From CAZEPJ01 sp964514105 (lineage in GTDB: Bacteria > Desulfobacterota > Desulfocorpusculales > Desulfocorpusculum): a stretch of 13,249 nt of DNA. Positions 6,323 to 12,711 of this stretch are shown piece by piece. The stretch spans positions 1-13,249 of the forward strand of contig CAZEPJ010000091.1 in assembly GCA_964514105.1 (NCBI GenBank), read 5' to 3'. Position numbers and translations under genes: made by a program. Each line of letters begins with the position of its first letter. The first letter of the stretch is position 1. The notes under the pieces were generated by a model. It saw nothing but the letters and a program-made list of their open reading frames with translations. It was not told where the DNA came from and searched no databases.

Positions 6323-7594
6323 TCATTGCACGGTTCCGCACCAGCGCAGCAGGTACAAGGCCAGGACCCGGGCCGTCTGGGCGATGCTGGGGATGAAAAC
6401 CCGCTCGTCGTGGGTGTGGATCTGCTCGGCCCGAGGGCCGTAGGCGGTGGACGGCGTGCCCCAGTCATTGATGAAGAAGCGCTGATCCGTGGTGGCCGTG
6501 GAGGGAGTGAAGACCAGGGACTCCCCCATGACGGCCTGGTGGCAGTCGGCCAGGGCCTTCATGGCCCCCCAGGCGGGATCCGTGACCGAGGCCTCGGCGT
6601 GAAACCCGAAGAACTCCACCTGCGGAGGATGGTCCTTGAGCCACGGATCCCACCGCGCCGCCTCGGCGATGACCCCCTCGAGCTCCTCCTTGGCCCGGGC
6701 CACCGGGGTCCCCGGGAGGCAGGCGAAGCGCCCCTCCAGGACGCATTCGGCCGGGACGCTGGAGGGCCAGTCGCCGGCGCGCAGGACGCCCAGGTTGAGA
6801 TTCATGGGGTGGGCCACGCCCTCGTAGGGAGCCGGGTGCCGGGCGGCGTTCTTTTGCGCTTCGTGCGCGCGAAGGGCTCGGATCACGGGCAGCATGGCCT
6901 CCATGGCGTTGACCGCAGAGTCGGCCGCGTGGGCATGGCTGCCCCGGCCCTGCAGCCGCACCCGAAACCAGAACACCCCCACCGTGGACAGGTTGCCCGT
7001 CAGGGCGTGGGGCTCCGGGATGATGGCCGCATGGGCCTTGAGCCCGCGGACGCCGCAGGCCAGGGTCCCGTTGCCCGTGCACTCCTCCTCGATGACGCTC
7101 TGCAGGATGACGTCCCCCCGCAGCCCCACCCCCGCCGCCCTCACCGCCTCCACGGCCAGGAGCATGGCGGCCACGCCGGCCTTCATGTCTCCGGCGCCGC
7201 GCCCGTACAGCCAGTCCCCCTCGATCTGGGCGCCCCAGGGATCGTGCTGCCAGTGGCCCACCGGCTCCGGACTGACCACGTCGATATGCCCGTTGAAGAT
7301 GACGCTGCGCCCGCCGGTGGCCGCGGCCGGCCACAGGGCGGTGACGTTGGGCCGGTCATGGTAGGAGATGTCCAGCCGGCCGAACACAGGGTATGCCTCC
7401 AGGACCCGCGGCTCCAGGTCCCACATCTGGGCCTCCAGGCCCATGGCCTGGAGGCGGGCCAGGACCAGCTCCTGCACCCCCCGCTCGCGGCCCAGGACGC
7501 TGGGCTGCCTCACCATGGCCCGCAGGAACTCCAGGGCATCGCCAAACCGTCGGTCCACCTGAGCCAGCACATGCTCTTCCAGAGATCTTGACAC
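6323..7594 (-). CDS. M20 family metallohydrolase, ArgE/DapE-type deacylase
   Basis: This 423-aa protein is predicted to hydrolyse an amide bond in an N-acyl amino acid or related compound, using two metal ions. Metal and catalytic motifs are intact: His103 and Asp105 in NGHIDVV, the bridging Asp136 in GRGAGDMKAG, and Glu170/Glu171 in VIEEECTGNG. IIPEPH supplies a further acidic ligand, and the last histidines lie in QIHTHDERV near the C-terminus. A dimerisation lid is indicated by GRGSHAHA in the middle. The start is GTG, supported by AGGAGG (7605-7600) with a 5-base spacer. It follows the M20D hydrolase by 136 bases on the same strand; the gap holds several hairpins. Two different M20 enzymes side by side, opposite a TRAP transporter operon, suggest the processing of imported amide-linked acids. 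It could also be an ArgE or DapE paralogue, but no arginine or lysine pathway gene is nearby. Confidence 0.9.
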   Translation of the reverse strand: MSRSLEEHVLAQVDRRFGDALEFLRAMVRQPSVLGRERGVQELVLARLQAMGLEAQMWDLEPRVLEAYPVFGRLDISYHDRPNVTALWPAAATGGRSVIFNGHIDVVSPEPVGHWQHDPWGAQIEGDWLYGRGAGDMKAGVAAMLLAVEAVRAAGVGLRGDVILQSVIEEECTGNGTLACGVRGLKAHAAIIPEPHALTGNLSTVGVFWFRVRLQGRGSHAHAADSAVNAMEAMLPVIRALRAHEAQKNAARHPAPYEGVAHPMNLNLGVLRAGDWPSSVPAECVLEGRFACLPGTPVARAKEELEGVIAEAARWDPWLKDHPPQVEFFGFHAEASVTDPAWGAMKALADCHQAVMGESLVFTPSTATTDQRFFINDWGTPSTAYGPRAEQIHTHDERVFIPSIAQTARVLALYLLRWCGTVQ

Positions 7595-7599
7595 GGGAG

Positions 7600-7605
7600 C
7601 CTCCT
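7600..7605 (-). promoter_or_regulatory. Ribosome-binding site for the GTG start of the M20 deacylase
   Basis: The minus strand reads AGGAGG here, 5 bases before the GTG at 7594. This strong match fixes the start codon. Confidence 0.65.
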
Positions 7606-7612
7606 CTCAGCA

Positions 7613-7700
7613 GGTCCTCTCCGGACCGCCCGCGCCCTTGCGGGGGCGGGCGCACCCGGGCAGCTCGATGCCTCCGTCCCGTCGAGCCCGCGCAACGGGC
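7613..7700 (-). repeat. Cluster of inverted repeats between the two hydrolase genes
   Basis: The 136-base gap contains three short hairpins. GGTCC/GGACC pair at 7613-7617 and 7623-7627. A 10-base stem with one mismatch pairs 7628-7637 with 7642-7651 around TTGC. GCCCG/CGGGC pair at 7686-7690 and 7696-7700. None has a T-tract in either direction, so they do not look like standard intrinsic terminators. They may stabilise mRNA ends or attenuate read-through between the genes; this is inference. Confidence 0.4.
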
Positions 7701-7730
7701 CTCCCTCGCCCCCCGCCCGCGGACGCACTC

Positions 7731-9014
7731 CTATGGATCCGTCCCGGTGTTTCCCAGGAGCCGCAGTGCCGCCGCGACCAGCGTCTTCATCCCGGTTCGC
7801 AGGGTTCCCTCGGCCTCCGGCGCGAAGCGCGGCGTGTGCAGCAGACCCAGAGGCTCGGCGCCCGACTCGGCGCGGGCCAGCCGCTCCGGCGCCGTGCATC
7901 CCAACTGATACAGACACAAAGGCACAGGGGCATGGGGCGGACTGAAGTCCGAGAAGTCCTCGCTCCCCGCGGAGGGCGGCAGGGGGAGGACCTTGTCGGG
8001 TCCCAGGATCCGGCTGAACACATCCCTCAGGGTCTTCGCCAGACGCCCGTCGTTGACCAGGGGGCGAAAGGGGGGCTCGGCGTGGCGAAAGACGGGCATC
8101 TCGTCCTCGGAGAGGCCCGCCGCCAGGGCCAATCCCCGGGCATGCCGCTCCAGGGCCCGGGCTGCGGCCTCCCCCACGGCCTCCCTGTACGAGCGGACCG
8201 TGAGCTTGAGCTCCACGGCCTCGGGGATGATGTTGCGCTTGGCCCCCCCGTGGATGGAACCGATGCTCACCACCACCATCTCGGCCGGGTCCGTCTCCCG
8301 GCTGACCACGCTCTGGGCGGCCAGGACGAACTGGGCGGCCAGGACGACGGGGTCGACGGCCTTGTGGGGCACGGCCCCGTGGCCCCCTCGGCCCCGGATG
8401 GTCACATCCAGGGAAAGGGAGCCCGCCGTTCGAACCCCCTCCCCCAGCCCCACGGTGCCGGCGGCCAGCTCGGGCCTCACGTGAAGGGCCAGGGCCCAGT
8501 CGGGCCGCCCCAAACGCTCGTACAGCCCATCTGCCAGCATGAGCTTGGCCCCTCCGACTGTCTCCTCGGCGGGCTGGCAGGCCACCATCAGCTCCCCCGC
8601 CCAGGCCCCCTCCATCTCGGCCAGGATCCGGGACGCCCCCAGGACCGCTGCCGTGTGGACGTCGTGGCCACAGGCGTGCATGACCGCAACGGCCTCGCCT
8701 CCCAGGACGGTGGCCTCTTGGGCGGATGCGTACGGGAGACCGGTTTGCTCCCGCAGGGGAAGGGCGTCCATGTCGCAGCGGAGAAGGAGGCGCCGCCCGG
8801 GCCCCCGGCTCAGCCGTCCGGCCACGCCATGCCCCCCCAGGCCGGTGATGGTCTCGAACCCGGCGCGCTTCAGCTCTCGGGCCGCCAGGGCGGCCGTCGC
8901 CGCCTCCTGTCCGGACAGCTCGGGGTGCGCGTGGAGGTGGCGGTACAGGTCCAGGACCTCCGGCAGGCGCCCCGCCACGGCCTGCCCGACCCGCTCTTCG
9001 AGCTCTTGCCGCAC
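7731..9014 (-). CDS. M20D amidohydrolase (hippurate / IAA-amino acid hydrolase-like)
   Basis: This 427-aa metal-dependent amidohydrolase should cleave N-acyl or aryl-acyl amino acids, as hippurate hydrolase and IAA-amino acid hydrolases do. The subfamily signatures are clear: LYRHLHAHPELSGQE (23-37), RCDMDALPL, the metal-binding Cys115 and His117 in MHACGHDVHTAA, Glu150/Glu151 in QPAEETVGGA, and His178 in LALHVRPEL. Also present are RGRGGHGAVPH in the lid domain, GSEDFSDF, and the last ligand His393 in LHTPRF. The GTG at 9014 was chosen because GAGAGGGGG lies 7 bases upstream and this gives a typical N-terminus. A double ATG at 9065/9062 would add 17 residues with a weaker AGGGG signal and cannot be excluded. 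No signal peptide is seen. It is transcribed divergently from the XRE-cupin regulator, its probable controller. The exact substrate is unknown. Confidence 0.9.
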   Translation of the reverse strand: MRQELEERVGQAVAGRLPEVLDLYRHLHAHPELSGQEAATAALAARELKRAGFETITGLGGHGVAGRLSRGPGRRLLLRCDMDALPLREQTGLPYASAQEATVLGGEAVAVMHACGHDVHTAAVLGASRILAEMEGAWAGELMVACQPAEETVGGAKLMLADGLYERLGRPDWALALHVRPELAAGTVGLGEGVRTAGSLSLDVTIRGRGGHGAVPHKAVDPVVLAAQFVLAAQSVVSRETDPAEMVVVSIGSIHGGAKRNIIPEAVELKLTVRSYREAVGEAAARALERHARGLALAAGLSEDEMPVFRHAEPPFRPLVNDGRLAKTLRDVFSRILGPDKVLPLPPSAGSEDFSDFSPPHAPVPLCLYQLGCTAPERLARAESGAEPLGLLHTPRFAPEAEGTLRTGMKTLVAAALRLLGNTGTDP

Positions 9015-9151
9015 CCCCACACCCCCTCTCGGGCTCAATCGGCCCTCTTGGGCGGCTCGCATCATAGCACAAAACCCCTGAGCGTGCCTCCACAGGCGGC
9101 GACCCGGCAAGATGATTGATGATAAACGCAGTTTCACTATATGCACTTTCC

Positions 9152-9162
9152 CCTTGACAAGG
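9152..9162. promoter_or_regulatory. Candidate operator: 11-bp palindrome over the regulator's -35 box
   Basis: CCTTG-A-CAAGG is a perfect inverted repeat with a single central base, and contains the TTGACA -35 box. A dimeric helix-turn-helix protein bound here would block transcription, so it is a plausible autoregulatory operator. The arms are only 5 bases, so chance is not excluded. Confidence 0.35.
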
Positions 9163-9182
9163 CGCCGGGGCGTCGGTAGGCT
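9154..9182 (+). promoter_or_regulatory. Promoter of the XRE-cupin regulator, near-leaderless transcript
   Basis: A perfect TTGACA (9154-9159), a 17-base spacer and TAGGCT (9177-9182) match the layout of the promoter at 15-43. The expected start point near 9188-9190 lies only a few bases before the ATG at 9192, and no Shine-Dalgarno sequence precedes that ATG. The mRNA would therefore be leaderless or nearly so. Confidence 0.55.
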
Positions 9183-9191
9183 CCTGCTGCC

Positions 9192-9809
9192 ATGGACAAC
9201 GACGCGAACCGAAAAGAAGCACTGGCCAAATGGATAGGGGCTCGAGTCAGGGAGATCCGGCGGTCCTCGGGCATGACCCTCAAGCAGGTGGCCCAGGCCG
9301 CGGGGCTCTCGGCCCCGCTGCTGTCCCGCATAGAGAACGGCCAGGTCATGCCCTCGGTTCTCACCCTGCAGGGGATCGCCATGGCATTGAACGTGGAGAT
9401 CGAACATCTGTTCAGCAAGGGCGATGAGGGCAGGTCCTGTGTGTCCAGGGCGGGGACGCGCCGAATGATTGTGACCCGCCGGGGGGCCGGGGGCGACCCG
9501 TCCTACGAGGTGGAACTCCTCGCCGAGGGGATGGAGAACCCCTTCATGGAACCGGTGATCGTGACGTTGCGAAGCACAAAGGGTGAGGGGAACGTGCCCT
9601 TGGTCACCCACGAAGGCCAGGAATTCATGTACGTATTGGAGGGCAGGATGCAGCTCACCCTGGGAGCGACAACTCACTTGCTGAAAAGGGGCGACTCCGC
9701 ATATTGGGACGGCAAGATCCCACACAAGGGGATCAGCCTGACGGCCAAACGGGCCCGGACGCTCAACGTGCATCTCGTTCCCGGCAAGAGAACGGGGACC
9801 TTCCAATAG
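9192..9809 (+). CDS. XRE-family transcriptional regulator with cupin sensor domain
   Basis: This 205-aa DNA-binding regulator has two parts. An N-terminal XRE/HTH_3 domain covers about residues 13-70: ARVREIRRSSGMTLKQVAQ, then the recognition region LSAPLLSRIENGQVMPSVLTL. A C-terminal cupin_2 domain covers about 115-200, with HEGQEFMYVLEG (140-151) and GDSAYWDGKIPH (167-178). The cupin keeps His140, Glu144 and His178 as possible metal or ligand contacts, but lacks the second His of the classic HxH motif. Members of this architecture usually repress or activate adjacent catabolic genes in response to a small molecule. It sits between the divergent M20 hydrolase arm and the TRAP operon, so it probably controls both and itself. 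The ATG has no ribosome-binding site and lies close to the predicted transcription start. Two hairpins separate it from dctP. Confidence 0.9.
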   Translation: MDNDANRKEALAKWIGARVREIRRSSGMTLKQVAQAAGLSAPLLSRIENGQVMPSVLTLQGIAMALNVEIEHLFSKGDEGRSCVSRAGTRRMIVTRRGAGGDPSYEVELLAEGMENPFMEPVIVTLRSTKGEGNVPLVTHEGQEFMYVLEGRMQLTLGATTHLLKRGDSAYWDGKIPHKGISLTAKRARTLNVHLVPGKRTGTFQ

Positions 9810-9815
9810 ATCGTC

Positions 9816-9840
9816 TGAGGAAGGGCGTCGGACTTCCTCA
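9816..9840 (+). promoter_or_regulatory. Hairpin 1 between regulator and dctP
   Basis: TGAGGAAG (9816-9823) and CTTCCTCA (9833-9840) form a perfect 8-bp stem with a 9-base loop, starting 6 bases after the regulator stop codon. Its 3' arm shares bases 9839-9840 with the second, GC-rich hairpin, so the two compete at that edge. Confidence 0.45.
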
Positions 9841-9870
9841 CCCGCCCCGATGCGGGGGGGGGTGGGCTTT
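9839..9870 (+). terminator. GC-rich hairpin 2, partial terminator or attenuator before dctP
   Basis: Bases 9839-9849 pair with 9853-9864 around a 3-base loop (ATG), with one G-G mismatch and one bulge, and CTTT follows. The stem is strong but the T-tract is short, so partial termination is more likely than a full stop. It could lower expression of the TRAP genes when transcription reads through from the regulator. No clear separate promoter is visible between here and dctP. Confidence 0.4.
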
Positions 9871-9919
9871 CCAGTCCCGGAAGCGGATGACGGGACAGTC
9901 CATTCACAAGGAGGGAACC

Positions 9920-10930
9920 ATGAAGATCATGCAACGGAGACACCTCTTGGCGGATCTCTGCTGTGCCGTGATCGTCATGCTCGGGACGATTCTGGCGGCC
10001 GAGGCGATCGCCCAGACCAGGACCTTGAAGTTGGCCTATGTGGCCCCGCCGCCCGTGTGGGGGCCGGTGGCCGACTTCTACGCCAAGGAGGTGAGCCAGC
10101 GGGAGTCCAAACTGGAGATCAAATCCTTCGGCGGCGGCCAACTGGGGGACCTGCAGAAAAATTTCGCCGAGATGAAGATGGGACAGCTCGATCTCATGCT
10201 CTGTGACTCCGGCGTCATCTCCATGCCCAAGGGTGGGGAGCACTTCAACGTGGTCTTCGCCCCGTACGCCTTCGGCTCCCAGGCCCACATGCGCAAGTTC
10301 TTCTCCTCGGATCTCTTCAAATCCATGATGGCGCAGACAGAGAAGGAGGCCGGGATCAAGTACCTGGGCTGGGTGAGCGACCGGTCCCCCCGCCTGATCA
10401 CCACGAGCAACCGCAAGGTCGTGACGCCGGACGACATGAAGGGGCTCAAGCTCCGGGTGCCCATGACCAAGACCATCACGGCCATCCTGGAGGCCTGGGG
10501 GGCCACGCCGATTCCCCTCTCGGCGGCCGAGATGTACATGGCCATGAAACAGGGCACGGTGGACGGGCAGGACAACGGTTTCGACGCCATTTACGGGGCC
10601 AAGTACTACGAGGTGCAGAAGTACGTGAGCCCCATCGACTACATCCGGTCCGGTCTGATCATCCTGGTGTCCGAGGCCACGTGGAAGAAACTGGACGACA
10701 AGGAGAGGAACGCATTGCTGGACGCCTGCGGCCCCACGGACCAGTTTGCCACCAAGCTCAACGACGAGACCGTGGCCAAGGCCATCCAGGGGGTCGAGGA
10801 GAAGGGCATGGTCATCGTAAAGCCCGACATCGAGGCGTTCAAGCGCACCGCCGCCAAGGCCATCCAAGAGCAGTTGGACGGAAAGCTCTGGCCCCAGGGG
10901 CTCTACGACAAGGTCCGGGCCATGGAGTAG
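9920..10930 (+). CDS. dctP: TRAP transporter periplasmic solute-binding protein, DctP family
   Basis: This periplasmic receptor, 336 aa before processing, captures the solute and delivers it to the DctQM permease. A Sec signal peptide is clear: basic MKIMQRR, a hydrophobic core (about 13-26), and an AxA-type site AEAIA with cleavage likely after Ala31. The mature part has the family pattern: Arg158 in RLITTSNRKV, Arg179 in LKLRVPMTKT where a conserved Arg normally binds the substrate carboxylate, then AEMYMAMKQGTVDGQDNGFDAIYG and YYEVQKYVS. This pattern predicts a carboxylated ligand; its identity is not readable. Cys14/Cys15 lie inside the signal core and do not form a lipobox. AAGGAGGG (9908-9915) lies 4 bases before the ATG. 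dctQ follows after 13 bases. The XRE-cupin regulator lies immediately upstream and is the likely controller. Confidence 0.93.
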   Translation: MKIMQRRHLLADLCCAVIVMLGTILAAEAIAQTRTLKLAYVAPPPVWGPVADFYAKEVSQRESKLEIKSFGGGQLGDLQKNFAEMKMGQLDLMLCDSGVISMPKGGEHFNVVFAPYAFGSQAHMRKFFSSDLFKSMMAQTEKEAGIKYLGWVSDRSPRLITTSNRKVVTPDDMKGLKLRVPMTKTITAILEAWGATPIPLSAAEMYMAMKQGTVDGQDNGFDAIYGAKYYEVQKYVSPIDYIRSGLIILVSEATWKKLDDKERNALLDACGPTDQFATKLNDETVAKAIQGVEEKGMVIVKPDIEAFKRTAAKAIQEQLDGKLWPQGLYDKVRAME

Positions 10931-10943
10931 GGCGGGGGCGGGC

Positions 10944-11411
10944 ATGTGCGACGCCGTGGAGAAACTCATCATCGTACTGGAGCGGGCGGCAGGCCTCGTG
11001 TTCATGGTCATCACCGCGGTGACCCTGGCCCAAGTGGTCTGCCGCTACGCCCTGGGCTTCTCGCTCTCCTGGTCACACGAGTTGACCATCCTCCTGCTCA
11101 TCTGGGTCGTCTGGCTCTGCGTGCCCGTGGGCCTCCACCGCTGCCAGCACTTGGCCGTCACCATCCTCCGGGATCACCTGGGCCCGGCCGCCAGGTCCCG
11201 GCTGAATTGGATCGACTGGGTCCTGACCGTCTTCTTCTTCGGCCTGCTGCTCCTCCTCACGTTTCCGGTCATCGACGCCTTCGAGGGGATGAACCTGCTG
11301 ACCCTGCCCATCCCGACCAACGCGCGATTCTATGCCGCCTCGGTGGGGAGCCTCCTTGCGCTTTGCGTGCTGTTGGCCAAGGCGCAACGCCGCCGGAGGC
11401 CGGACCCGTGA
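10944..11411 (+). CDS. dctQ: TRAP transporter small permease, DctQ
   Basis: This 155-aa inner-membrane subunit pairs with DctM in the Na+- or H+-driven TRAP transporter. Four hydrophobic segments are visible at about residues 8-33, 46-64, 89-110 and 127-146, the normal topology. The family signature RYALGFSLSWSHELTILLLIW (34-54) with the W..E pair is present, followed by VGLHRCQHLAV. The stretch before the ATG is G-rich (GGGGGCGGG) rather than a textbook ribosome-binding site, so it may depend on coupling to dctP, whose stop is 13 bases upstream. Its TGA overlaps the GTG start of dctM. Confidence 0.92.
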   Translation: MCDAVEKLIIVLERAAGLVFMVITAVTLAQVVCRYALGFSLSWSHELTILLLIWVVWLCVPVGLHRCQHLAVTILRDHLGPAARSRLNWIDWVLTVFFFGLLLLLTFPVIDAFEGMNLLTLPIPTNARFYAASVGSLLALCVLLAKAQRRRRPDP

Positions 11412-12703
11412 GCATCTGGCCGCTTGTGGTCCTCGTGGGCGGTTTCCTGGCCTTCGCGGTCCTGGGGCTTCCCATCTTCGTGGCCATGGGGCTCTCCGGG
11501 GTGCTTTACTGCGCCATATTCTGGGGCAGTACGTCCTTCACCACGATTCCGGCTGAGATGGTGGATTTCCTGAACAACTTTACTTTTCTGGCCGTCCCTT
11601 TCTTTTTCTTGGCCGGGGACTTGATGAACGCCGGGGGCATCACGCGACGGTTGGTCACCTTTTCCACGGCGGCCATGGGCCACATTCGAGGGGGATTGAG
11701 CCATGTGAGCATCGTCGCCTCCATGATCTTCAGCGGCGTCTCCGGTTCAGCAGTCGCCGATGTGTCCGCCGTGGGAAGCGTGCTCATCCCTGCCATGAAA
11801 CGAGAGGGCTACCCCGCCGCGTACGCCGCAGCCGTGACCGCGGCAGCGGGAACCATCGGCCCCGTGATCCCCCCTTCCATCCCCCTGATCCTGTATGGCC
11901 TTTTGACCGAACAGTCCGTGGGACGGCTCTTCCTGGCCGGGGCCATCCCGGGGACCCTCATGGGGCTGTATCTCATCGGCGCCTCCTATATCATCAGCCG
12001 GAGGCGGGGATACCCGTCCCATCGTCGCGCCTCGCTGAGAGAAGTCGCCAAGAGCGGTGCGGATGCCACACTGGCTTTGGTGATGCCCCTAGTGATCATC
12101 GGGGGCATCGTGAGCGGTGCGGTCACGCCCACAGAAGCCGGCGTGGTGGCGGTTGCATATGCGTTGATCGTCGGTCTCTTCATCTACCGGGAGATCCGCC
12201 TCGGGGATTTACTTTCCCTCTTCACCCGCTCCATGGTGGCATCGGCTTACGTCATGGCCATCATCGCCAGCGCCGGCATCTTCAGTTACCTAGTGGCCCA
12301 GATGAGGGCCGGGGAGATCCTGGTGGGCTTCTTCACGTCCCTCAGCCAGTCCAGATGGGTCATCCTGTCCATCATCAACCTCTTCTTTCTCATCTGGGGC
12401 TGCATCCTGGAGCCCATGTCGGCCCTGCTTGTGGTGGTCCCCATGCTCATGCCCCTTGTACACGCCGTGGGCATCGACCCCATCCACTTCGGGGTGGTCA
12501 TCGTGCTCAATCTGATGATCGCCCTGGTGACGCCTCCGGTCGGAGTCGTGCTTTTCCTGGCCACATCCCTTGCGGAGGAGAAGTTTCACTCGGTGATCAG
12601 GGAACTTCCGCCGTTTCTGGTCGCCCTCCTCCTGGCGCTGATCTGCGTCACTTTCATTCCGGATCTCAGCCTTTGGCTTCCCCGTCTGCTCATGGGGCAG
12701 TGA
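11408..12703 (+). CDS. dctM: TRAP transporter large permease, DctM
   Basis: This 431-aa polytopic inner-membrane protein forms the transport channel. Length and content match the DctM family: LGLPIFVAMGLSGVLY near the N-terminus, FLAVPFFFLAGDLMNAGGITRRLV, and the conserved SGVSGSAVADVSAVGSVLIPAM. It then has GTIGPVIPPSIPLILYG, GAVTPTEAGVVAVAYALIVG and, near the end, NLMIALVTPPVGVVLFLA. About a dozen hydrophobic segments are present. The GTG at 11408 overlaps the dctQ stop by four bases (GTGA), a standard translational-coupling arrangement, and begins the typical N-terminal helix. DctQ and DctM are separate rather than fused. The dehydrogenase gene begins 8 bases after the stop, so it belongs to the same operon. 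Confidence 0.94.
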   Translation: MSIWPLVVLVGGFLAFAVLGLPIFVAMGLSGVLYCAIFWGSTSFTTIPAEMVDFLNNFTFLAVPFFFLAGDLMNAGGITRRLVTFSTAAMGHIRGGLSHVSIVASMIFSGVSGSAVADVSAVGSVLIPAMKREGYPAAYAAAVTAAAGTIGPVIPPSIPLILYGLLTEQSVGRLFLAGAIPGTLMGLYLIGASYIISRRRGYPSHRRASLREVAKSGADATLALVMPLVIIGGIVSGAVTPTEAGVVAVAYALIVGLFIYREIRLGDLLSLFTRSMVASAYVMAIIASAGIFSYLVAQMRAGEILVGFFTSLSQSRWVILSIINLFFLIWGCILEPMSALLVVVPMLMPLVHAVGIDPIHFGVVIVLNLMIALVTPPVGVVLFLATSLAEEKFHSVIRELPPFLVALLLALICVTFIPDLSLWLPRLLMGQ

Positions 12704-12711
12704 GGGGCACG

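Larger units (their letters stand above)
9066..9191. promoter_or_regulatory. Divergent control region of the hydrolase and regulator/TRAP arms
   Basis: This 126-base region lies between the two divergent arms and is AT-richer in its middle (9111-9150) than its surroundings. Two minus-strand -10 candidates serve the hydrolase arm: TATAGT (9141-9136) and TATCAT (9124-9119). Neither has a good -35 box, which fits an activated or regulated promoter. A tandem repeat GATGAT occurs at 9111-9116 and 9118-9123. The + strand promoter and a palindrome over its -35 box are listed separately. This is the most likely binding region for the adjacent XRE-cupin protein. Confidence 0.5.

Noticed and set aside
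6326..9119. Long + strand frames opposite the two M20 genes
   Set aside because: They have no domain signatures and mirror the reverse complement of well-conserved metal-binding motifs, so they are not genes.
9959..9964. Cys-Cys in the DctP signal region as a lipoprotein anchor
   Set aside because: The cysteines lie inside the hydrophobic core and lack a lipobox (L-A/S-G/A-C); an AxA signal peptidase I site follows at residues 29-31.
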